Origin: Entophlyctis helioformis
Lineage: Eukaryota; Chytridiomycota; Chytridiomycetes; Chytridiales; Chytriomycetaceae
Assembly (NCBI GenBank): GCA_025526915.1
Contig: JAHLKH010000033.1
Coordinates: 1 to 64,000 of the forward strand
Length of the DNA: 64,000 nt
Direction: 5' to 3'
A program made the position numbers and the translations under genes. Below are positions 40,813 through 50,800 of the stretch, one piece after another. The notes beneath the pieces are model-generated. The model was not told the origin of the DNA, ran no database searches, and saw only the letters and a list, made by a program, of their open reading frames with translations. Numbering within the stretch: the first letter of the stretch is position 1; each line of letters starts with the position of its first letter.

Positions 40813-42690
40813 ATGAGGTACGAGAGTAGGCGGCACAACCGTGCAGATCTGGAAGCGTGTGGGCCTCGGCCTCCCTCAAAGCAGCTGGCCAAGCGATCGA
40901 ACTGCGTGCAGCCTGTGCCATCCTATTCCTGCTGTGCCACCACTAACTGCGTCACTGTCCGACGGCGCTTGCCTCTTGTGATCCCAACGAATTCGCAAAC
41001 ACAGCCAGCCCGAAGACTCAATCAATGCAGAGCACCAGCGAGCAAAATCTAGAGAGATCGATCTCCAGATCTCAAAAGAGAAGGAGGAGCGCGAGCGAAT
41101 CTCCAAGGAGCCGCATATTCTGGTTCTTGGCTCTGGCGATAGCGGCAAGACGACCTTTATGAAGCAGCTCAAGATCCTGTATGGCGGCGGCTACGGCAAC
41201 GACGAGCGTCAACAGTACCGCACTCAGATTATTGAAAACATTCCGCGACTCGTTCACCCGGCTTGTCGATGCATGCGATGGCTATGAGTCTACCATCACC
41301 AACCCGGTCACAAAGGTAAATATCCGCTCAGAATCCACCACATATTGGTATGTTTGCCGACTGCGTTTGGCATGCTTGATGGCTGGTATGGGATATGGTA
41401 CGATCTCGTGGGGGAGTGCTGCGCATCCTGCGACTGCATGTCTTTCTCGATCGCGATCTGCTCTATGCCAGCACCATGCCTGCCATGTTTTCTGAGCAAA
41501 CTAGCCAGGCGATCTACAGTCCTGTGGCCGTCAGAACCGGTAGCCAACTGACTGCATGGCACGCGTCCTTGCTGCAAACCAACGCACACAGAATGCCATC
41601 TCCAGCGTGGAGGAGTTTTGGCGAAAATACGAAGAGGCCAAGGCCCGGCAGCCACTTCCTCTGTCGCCCGAGATCGGTGATAAGATAGTCGATGTCTGGA
41701 ACGACCCGGATCTTAAGGACGTCTATAGCCGCGCGACAAAGGCGCAACTGCAAGACACGGCATACTAGTGAGTGGCGGTTATGTGGATGGTACGGCCTTG
41801 TATGCAGGCGACTGATCGACTGTTTCTGCTTGAAAGTTTCCTTGAGAATGCCAAAAAGTTTGCCGATCCATCCTACAATCCCACAGACGCGGGTATGTTT
41901 GTATGCCAATCAAGCTCTCACAGCCGCCATGCTGTTTCTAGACTAACAGACGGCTCTCTGGCTTGACATTGTCAACAGATATCCTGCATCTGCGCATCTC
42001 GACGACAGCCATCACAGAGACCATATTCAGGATCGGCAAGATATCATACCACTTTTTCGATGTCGGTGGCCAGCAAAAGTACCGCAAGCGTTGGACGCCG
42101 TACTTTGACAATGTGCACAACATCCTGTTCTTCATCTCGCTCGCATCATACGATCAGATGCTTGTTGAAGACCCCACTATCAACCGCATGCACGATGCGC
42201 TCGACCTGTTTGGCAAGATCTGCAACCACCCGCTGCTCAAGCACATCCCCATGATGCTGTTCATGAACAAGAAGGATCTGTTTGAGAAGAAGGTCCAGTC
42301 CTCTGAAATCAAGCGATTCTTCCCCGACTTTGCCAGTAAGTTTGCCAAACACCGATTGAATGACGTGCATGTGCATGTGTGTGCTCACAACTGTAACTGC
42401 GGCGACGGGAATGTAGAAAAGAACACGTATGAACATGCTGTGCGCTTCTTTGAATCCAAGTTCACGGCGCAGAATGAGCAGCCGCAGAAGGAGATCTTCG
42501 TGCACGTGACATGCGCGACCGACACCAACTCGATGAAGATTGTCATCTTGAAGTGCATGTGAGTGCCTGCTTCTATCCTTTTTGTCTTGTTGTGGTGCAC
42601 GACTGACACGGCCAGCACGCACGACTCGTGGGTCATGTGCGCAGTGAGACACTCACCATTCGTGCTGTTCAGAGCAGCGGCATCATGTGA
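40813..42690 (+). CDS. G-protein alpha subunit, array copy 9, apparent one-base insertion
   Basis: Exons: tentative 40813-40825, then 41031-41315, 41592-41767, 41837-41892, 41979-42335, 42417-42558 and 42645-42690. P-loop GSGDSGKTTF, switch I LRISTTAITET, switch II DVGGQQKYRKRW, FMNKKD, TCATD (the animal-like form), tail QSSGIM. In the helical domain ATTCCGCGAC (41241-41250) has one C more than needed for ENIRDSFTRLV; without it the whole gene reads cleanly. It lies 87 bp downstream of a TCACGTGAC box (40718-40726). It is the last member of the array. Confidence 0.82.
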
Positions 42691-42838
42691 TGCGTGCATG
42701 CATTCGGTTTGCCTCTCCCAGAATGAACGCCGACGGGTAGCTGTGTGTTGAGCTCGTCTGAAAGCTGAGGCCGGACATGCTGCCAGTGTTGCTCAACCAT
42801 CTGCCGCCATGCACCACTGCGCTCGACAGGCTTGACAT

Positions 42839-44758
42839 ATGTCAGCAAGTCGCAATCAGAGGCCAGACACCACCAACGGTAGCTGCGACGGATATGCAGC
42901 AGCACTGGACGCCAAGGTGAAGACGCTGCTGCAGGATGTCTTTGCGACTCGGCTTGTGTGCGACACCATTGTCATCAGCGACGATGACGACGACGACGAC
43001 GGCATCGCCATCTCGGCCATCTCGGCCAGCGATAGCAGCAGCGACAGCAACAGCAACAGCAACAGCAACAGCGAAAGCGGCGGCGATGTTTGTGCCTGGC
43101 GATCGGCAGAGCCAGCAGATCAGGCAGCAGCCGCTGCACAGGCAGACTCGCTGGTAGAATACGACACAACGCTTGCCTTGGCAAGCGAGCCTCTCGTAGA
43201 CAGTCCTTCAGCAGCAGGAGCAGCAGCAGCAGCACCAAAGCCGCCTCTGGAAGCCGGGGGATCTTGGTCTGTCGAGCCTGGCGAGATCGTCGAGTCGGAT
43301 GGCGGCGAGCCACGTCTGAATACTCGTGCACACGCAACCGTTGATCGACGGCAACCGCAGCAGCGCCGACAAGGACTCCCCGACCAAGTCGACAGCACCG
43401 GCCTTGTATTGGAACACATTCGGTTTCCCGGCTACGAGTACGAACGGAAGGACATGGAGGCCGCGCTGTATCAAGCTCTGAGGACACTTGGCCGGCTCAA
43501 GGAGTTTGTGCTGGACCGCAACAGAAATCTGTGCTTTGCGATATACATGCAGCCATTCGACGCCGAAGCGGCACTTGAGTCGTTCACTCATCGCGTCCAT
43601 CCGACGGTCCAAGCCGATGCCAAAACAGCGTCAACTCGATACCTTCTTCGACGAATGGCAACTTCCAAGTCCGCACTCAACCTCAAGCGTCTGTGCAGCA
43701 AGTATGGCGTGACATACAACTCGGCGCTGGGATCCTGGATGCGTCGTTACCAGGATGCAAACACCGACCATGACACGCAGCTGCATATCGGTTTGGAGAT
43801 TTACCGTATGCGCAAGATACTGCCCGGATCGCAAAGTAACGCTCTATCCGAGTTCCTTTGCACGCTTGGCTCTCTCGAGACGTTCTACGCCTTGTGGAGC
43901 ATTGGGGAGTGCGGCGCGGTGTTTGAAGCATCACCGTCGACTGGAGATCTCGTGGCATCAGCGGAGCTGAGCAGCAAAGCATATCCAGAGCTGTTTTCCG
44001 AGGAGACGGCGTTCCGTGTTGTGCCAGTCGCCGCTGCACTGCAGCACATCAAGACTCTGGCAGGTGCGCAGAGACGGGAGCAGTTTTATGGCAAGACTCG
44101 GCTGATGGGACGGTCGATTGCACGGCACGGTAAACAGCAGCATCGTGCATGGCAGCAGTATCAGTCGCGAACAGCATCCGCTTCCTTGGACTCAGGACCA
44201 CCCGCACATCCAAGCATGGAACCCGTCGAGCATTTGGCACTCGACATTGGCGGTCTTTCAGAGCCAGCATCAAACAGAATCATGGGCAACAAGGCCATTA
44301 CTGATTTCCTGAGCACTTTGGGGACTCTGGAGGATGCCCATGTCGACTTCAGACGCGGCTCGTGCATGGCAGTGTTCAAGCCGCCGTTTGACGCAAGGAA
44401 AATCGCTGATGATCTGGCAAGCCGAAGGATCGCATTCCCGGTTAATATCAAGCATGGATGGCTCCGGTTCGCTTCCACGTCCAGAGAGCACGGTCTTGAC
44501 ACTATCCGGCTGTGGAAGTACCATCATTTACGGGCAGTAGAGGCTATGAAGGCTTGCAGGGATGGAGACTCGTCGCCAGGGCAGCATGGCAGGGATGATG
44601 ATGATGATGCGGATGGGGCTGAGGTTGCAGACGGGGATGGAGATCATGATGATAGTCATGATGAGGATGATGATGGTGAGGAGGGAGAGGAGGAGGAGGA
44701 GGAGGAGGAGGAGGAGGAGGAGGAGGATGGCCGCTGCCACAAGAAGCGGCGGGAGTAG
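42839..44758 (+). CDS. Orphan protein with three RRM-like repeats and acidic tail
   Basis: Single exon, 639 aa. I do not recognise the family. The head has poly-Asp and Ser/Asn dipeptide tracts. Three divergent internal repeats are visible at about aa 195-255, 325-375 and 465-545. Each has the pattern [A/F]L.TLG.L......[aromatic or hydrophobic].....C.A.[F/Y]..PFD, reminiscent of the beta2-alpha-beta3 part of an RRM where Phe/Tyr residues contact RNA. The C-terminus is a long Asp/Glu tract ending in a basic KKRRE. Acidic tails and RRM-like folds suggest a nuclear nucleic-acid-associated role, but this is inference. It directly follows the G-alpha array, with 148 bp between. Confidence 0.75.
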   Translation: MSASRNQRPDTTNGSCDGYAAALDAKVKTLLQDVFATRLVCDTIVISDDDDDDDGIAISAISASDSSSDSNSNSNSNSESGGDVCAWRSAEPADQAAAAAQADSLVEYDTTLALASEPLVDSPSAAGAAAAAPKPPLEAGGSWSVEPGEIVESDGGEPRLNTRAHATVDRRQPQQRRQGLPDQVDSTGLVLEHIRFPGYEYERKDMEAALYQALRTLGRLKEFVLDRNRNLCFAIYMQPFDAEAALESFTHRVHPTVQADAKTASTRYLLRRMATSKSALNLKRLCSKYGVTYNSALGSWMRRYQDANTDHDTQLHIGLEIYRMRKILPGSQSNALSEFLCTLGSLETFYALWSIGECGAVFEASPSTGDLVASAELSSKAYPELFSEETAFRVVPVAAALQHIKTLAGAQRREQFYGKTRLMGRSIARHGKQQHRAWQQYQSRTASASLDSGPPAHPSMEPVEHLALDIGGLSEPASNRIMGNKAITDFLSTLGTLEDAHVDFRRGSCMAVFKPPFDARKIADDLASRRIAFPVNIKHGWLRFASTSREHGLDTIRLWKYHHLRAVEAMKACRDGDSSPGQHGRDDDDDADGAEVADGDGDHDDSHDEDDDGEEGEEEEEEEEEEEEEDGRCHKKRRE

Positions 44759-44824
44759 GCTGGCAAACGCCAGATGTACCAATACACGCATATAGTCATA
44801 TAGCCACACGACGATCTGCAACAT

Positions 44825-47800
44825 TTATTCGTCTTGTCGCGTTCGGTCCATGCCCGACCCAGACGACAAGCCAGACGCAGATGCAGCTGCAGCCACTGCG
44901 GCAGCCACTCGCCGACTGTCAATAATCAGCGACCGTGCCAGCTGCTTGAGCGGCTCGACTGCAATCAGCCGGTGCGGAAAGTACCCCAGGAAGTTGACAA
45001 ACGGCATCACCTGCAGACAACAAACACGCGATGGTCAGTGTCGGACACGCAGCTCTGCACGCAACTCGTAACGGCCAATCCATCAGACTCACCCATCGCA
45101 TCAGGTTCGGCGGCCAGACAGACATGTCCGTATTGGCAACGTGCTGCAGCAGTGCAGGTGCCGTCTCCTTGAAATGCGACTGCGAAAACAGCATCCTGTT
45201 GGCACACAGGCGTCAGCCATATCCCGAGTCAACAACACCGCGGCCCTCGACTCAAGCAGCACCAGCGAATGCACATACGTAAACAGCAATGTCGCAAGCT
45301 GAAGAAACGGTTCTGCACCCTGCTCCCGAGTGCCATAGTGCACCAGCTCGTCGATCACATACAAGTACAGGAAAAACGTGTTCTGCGCCTTCTCGGCCGC
45401 CTCGGGTGCAAGGTTTCGTCCGCCCTCAAAGTACATGGCAGGAGCCGCCTCGAGCTCGTGCATAAGCCGGATGATGTGCGACTCGATGTTGTAGAAGCTG
45501 CGACGAGACCCAGACGCGAAATGAAACAGATCGACGTTGCCAAATGACAGCTTGACGTGGATGACGTACTTTTCGGATGGCCGTCGCTTGTTGTACAGTA
45601 CCATGTGCTCGAGGATAAACTTCTCCTTGCGGAGCGCGTCGGCATTCTTGGTGAGCACGTCCATAAGCGGCACGACACGGAGCATCTGCGACTGCATGGG
45701 TCCGAGTGTGAACACGCCAGACGATATCCACAGTGGCCGTCCAGCACCTGGCCCTGTCGGCTGAGGCCCGAGTCGTCGCGTTCCAGAGACTGATCCTGGC
45801 CCACTGCCGCCTCCGTTTCCACTTCCACTGCCACTGCCGCCACTACCACTGCCAGCAGCAGCACCAGGAACAGCAAAAGCCGTAGTAGCAGACGCAAGCG
45901 ACATGATCGAGTTGTGTCGTGCCGCATCCGCCTTGAACGCAGTCTCCGAGTCGACAGTCTCGAGCGAAAAGTACATGGAGTCGGTCACGATCTCATACTC
46001 GAGCGTGTCTTGCAGCAGATTCGTGACGGAGAACGTGTCATTGGTTGGCGCAAACTGGATAATGTTGGTGGCTGGCTGCTCTGGCTGAGGTTGCTGCTGC
46101 TGCTGCTGTTGTTGTTGTGATGTTCCCTGATCGGCATCACCCACACGCTCACTGCCTGCATCGCCAAGCTGCGACGTGCCACCTGCAGCCGTCAAATCAT
46201 GCGCACTGCCCGCACTCCCAGCACCACCGCCTCCGACTGACGCGGCAGACAAGACTGACGCAGGAAGCGGCGACGGCACATGCGGCATCATACTCGACTG
46301 TGTAGTGGCCTTGCGTCGTATCATGCCAGAGAACGTAAACGAGGTTGCAGACAGCATGATCTGTGGCTGCCGGAGAACTGCCTTGAACCCAATGATCTTC
46401 TGGTAGTCCTTCACAAGACGACAGTTGACGAGAATCTCGACGCGCTTCTCAACCGCAGACGGCTCGCCAGACGCAAGTGCAGAGCCCGATGGGGCAGGCT
46501 TGCTGCCACCTGGTCCACCGCTCGCTGCCATAGTCACCATACCGGCACTGCTGCTGCTGCTGCTGTTGATGTGGATGTCGGATAAGCCTTCGGCACTTGG
46601 CATCGACTGTCCCGGCCAGAAACGGAGAAACACGCGCGCGTGCGACTCGGGCTCAATAGTGATGCTCCTGAACAGCTTGGCGCTCGTCCGCGACAGAGAA
46701 AACACCATCTCGCTTTCATCTTCGTGCGGCAACGTCGACTTGATGGAGAACTCGAGCGGCACCAGCTCGCGGTTGCAGATGATGATGGACCGTGCGGCAT
46801 AGACGCATCCAAGGTACGCCGGGTCAATGTCGATCCCTGCTTCCTCCCAGTCCATGGCGCCAGTGAACACATCAAACGCGCGGTTGGAGCCGGCGTCTGT
46901 GGGCGGCAGCCGGTTGCTGATCGATCCTGCCAGGAGTCCAGACACAGCCGACCGCCGCACGTTCTGCTTTGCAACGACTTCCATGCTGATGCGGATGATC
47001 TTGGTGTCCTGGCGATTGTCAATGTTTTCCACAAGCAGGTACGTGGAGAACATGCCACGGAACGAGACCATAAAGCTGAGCGTGATCGTGTGGCTGGTCG
47101 GAACACCGTTGGCAGCAGCAGCAGACCGTGGCGCTTCAAGCACGCCCTCGTTACGACTGCACACCATCCAGCTGCGGTCGTTCTCGGTGATCGTGCCAAT
47201 GCGGTACAGGACGCGCGCATTCGACGTGTTCTCAATCGACAGCTTCTTGACGACAGGATTCTGTCCAAGGTCCTGCTGGCCGAGATCCAGCTCGTAGAGT
47301 CCCTCAAAGTCACCGCTGATGGCATCGGCGACCTTTTTGCACCCACGAAGCGACATGTGGCCGCCAAGGCGACGGCCAACTGGACTCGCGACCGACTCAG
47401 ACACGCTCAGGTGCCGTGACGACGGGCCAGATGCATTCGGTCCGAGCGACGACATTGACCGTCCATCTGAGCTCCACGCGTCGTCGTTTTCGCTGAGCAT
47501 ATGCGGATGCGGACTTGACGCCATAGAGCCGCCAGGACCACCACCAAGACCGCCAGCAGGCCCAGCAGGTCCCAGCGTAGGCCCAGACCCTGTGCCAGTG
47601 CCAGACCCCGGCCCGCCCGATCCAGCTGCAGCCGTTCCGCTGGAGCCACGCTCTTCGTCGCCGCCAGTGCCGCTTCCAGGACGAACGCTCGCAACAGAGT
47701 CCGTGCGCCGCATGACTTCGGGTGCGCCATCGGTTGGACTGTACGGCTCAAATAATCCAGAGGGAGGATTGGCAACCGCACTGGTCGGCTCGTCGCTGTC

Positions 47801-50800
47801 GCCATCGGTATAGCCATCGCGACCACCTGCGTTGCCACCCGTCGAGCTGCTGCCAATTACGCCGCCGCCGACGCCCAAACTGCCCATGCTGCCGACACGC
47901 CCGTCATGTCCACGACGCTTGACGGCCTTCAGCGTGCCTGCCGTGTCCTCGACAATGGCGACAAAGACTGTCTGCAACAGCCGGCTGAGAGAGTTCTTGT
48001 CGTAAATGTGCACCTTGACGTCCTCAGACACACCGCCAATGCGGGCATCAAGCAGCTCGACCCGCAGGACATATCGACCGCCAGGCTCCACCGACCCTCC
48101 GATGTCCGCATCCAGCCCCTGCACGCGCAGCTTGTCTGCACCAGCAGACGCGAGCTCGATGGGGTACTCGACAAGCACGCGGAACGTCATGGGGTATTCG
48201 TGCGACACGTTTGTGATGACAATGTCCTCATACTGGATCGGCAGCATCTCCTGAACACGGTTGCGTCGGCCGCGCGATGACGGCATCGAGGCTGACGCTG
48301 CAGACATGCTTTGCGTGTCAGAGTCGTGATGGTGCAGATGGTGGCCGTAGTGCCCACTGGCATAGCTGTATGGATCATCCTCTTCGTCGTCGCTGTCCGA
48401 GGCAACAGCCGACCGAAACTCGATGCGTCGAACGGAGAGAGTAAAGGTGGGACCCTCGACAATCGTGCCCCGGATAGGGATCGTCTCGGTCATGCGCTGC
48501 GAGACAGGCAGGCCAGAAGACAAGGCGCCTGTGGCAGTCGAAACGGGCGACGTGTCCTCAGACTGGTCGGGTGCTACAGCGGCTTGGTTTTTAGACGTCA
48601 CCCAGAGCGTTCCAAAGGTAAGGCCGTCGGGGTTGGTCAGATACTTGGATGTCGTCTCATTGGCATTAAGGCGAGACTTGGCAAGCGCCGACGCGCGCAC
48701 CTTGATCTCAAACGTGCCCTTGGGTCCAAGAGAGAGTGCTCCTGATACGGGCGAGTTGGAGAATCGCGACATGACTTCGATGCTCATGAGGTCAGCAACA
48801 TCCGGTGCAAGCGTGTACCCAATCTCGAACCGCACATCCTCGTCCGTCACGTTGACAATCGTGAACCACGTGTCGCAGGGCAGCGAGTTGGGCGGCGTTG
48901 GATGTGTGAGCACGGGCAAAACGAGCTGGCCGGAGGTCAGCCTGTCGAATCGGAGCTCAAACTGGGTCATGGTTGCTGCGATGGTGAGAGTCATGGCGTT
49001 GCGTGGGTTGTACACGTTCACAATCCCGACAGAAAAGTTGCGCGGGCCGGGTGTCGGTGTCTCGACCTTGCGCGGCTTGAAAACCGCCTCGATGGCGTGG
49101 CTCTCACGCGGCTGGATGCGGCGCTTGAACGTCCCAAGATCGCGCTCGCCGGCAATCGAGACGACATCAATGGCATCCGGCGTCTCAATCTCGTACTGCA
49201 GCTGGCTGTCGGACATGTTGTGGACTGCAAAGTCGAACCGCACGTCTTTCCACATGTTGAAATGCCCAACCTTGCCGAGATCCATAGACGTTGGCCGCAC
49301 CTCGCCCATCGAGTGGCAATAACTGGCTGAGAGCTCGACAAGCTTGACAGCCACTCCCCGGTCAAGGTTCTGGAACAGGAGAATGCCGTCCTGCGTGACT
49401 TTTTGCCCTGCCATGATTGCGTCCCAAATGTCGTCTGCGTACACGGGTCTCGGCCGCGGTGCGGAGATGATGGCCGTTGCCTTTTCGTGTGGATGCAAGA
49501 GAAGCGTCGGGCCGCAAACAGAGAGTCCAGACAAGTCGCCCGCGACTGGTTGCCCAATGCCACTGATGCCGGTGCCTCCAGCAGCCACACGTCCTTCAGC
49601 AGCCAGGGCAGGCGTGTTGTCAACCACAAAGCCCGATCCGTTGGAAACAGCCCACCGCACTGCAATGCCCATGGGGCTCTGCGGCTGCAACTGCACAAGC
49701 TCGTTGGTCAAGTTCTCAATCTCGATGCTGCGCTCGTTCAGGGGCGGAGCCTCTGACCGATGTTTCTTTTGCAGAGCAAGCGTGCGCAGCGGGACCCCGG
49801 ATCCATCCGACACGGACGCGCTCGGCATCACATAAATATTGTCCCATTGCACCACAGGACGGCTCTCGAGAAGAAGCGGCGGCGATCCAGCGAGCGGGCT
49901 TGGGTCTTCGAGAACAGGAGGCGAAAGCCACGAGACATTGGCAAGACCCAAAGAAAGCGGATCGACAAACAGGCGTACAGCAACGCGCGCCAACTGAAGT
50001 GAGTTGTTGAGATTGACCACCTCGATGACCTCGTTGACAAAGCCAAGCTTGGGCGGATCCAGCCAAAAGTCGATGCGCTCGCGTAAAGGACCCGCGTTTG
50101 CGCTGGAACTCGACCCAGTCGAAACAGTCGGAGCCGCCAGACCAGCCGCTCCCGATGCCTGGAAACCTGCAGCGCTTACTGCTGCTGCTGCTGCTGCCAC
50201 GGGTGACGGCTGTTGTTGCTGCTGCTGCTGTTGAGTGCCAACCGCCGAACCGCCAGATCCAGCCGTGACACTGCTGAACCTGTCTGAAGCAGCAAAAACA
50301 GCAGCATCGATGCGTCCACGCATCTTGGAGACCCTTAGAGCAGAGCTGGTTGTGCGCAGCTCGTACTCGAGCGGCATACGTGACGACAGGTTGTAGATCC
50401 AGAACCCGCCAGCAAGCGGCACGGTCGTGGACCGAGAGACGCCAAAGTTGATGACGCCGTGCGATACCATGAGCAGCGACTGGCCAATGGTGGCAGAAAA
50501 CTTGATCATCTGCGTCACAAGGAGCATGAGGCCTTCAGAGGACGGCGTGCTCTTGACTGCAAGAGCGGCATGAATGCTGTCGACACGATCGTGTTTGCAC
50601 ACGGTGAACTTGATGCCGCCAATGAGCATGCGCGAATCCACCTGGCTTGCAATGCGCGACGCCATTTCGCTGGAACTGTTTGCCCAGCTCGAAACAGGCT
50701 GCTGCGACTGCGGCGACCACGTCAAGGCCGAGCCAGATGGCCCGCCTGGCGCTCCACCGCCTGAAGCAGCATTGCCGCCAGAACTGGCAACGCCAGACGA

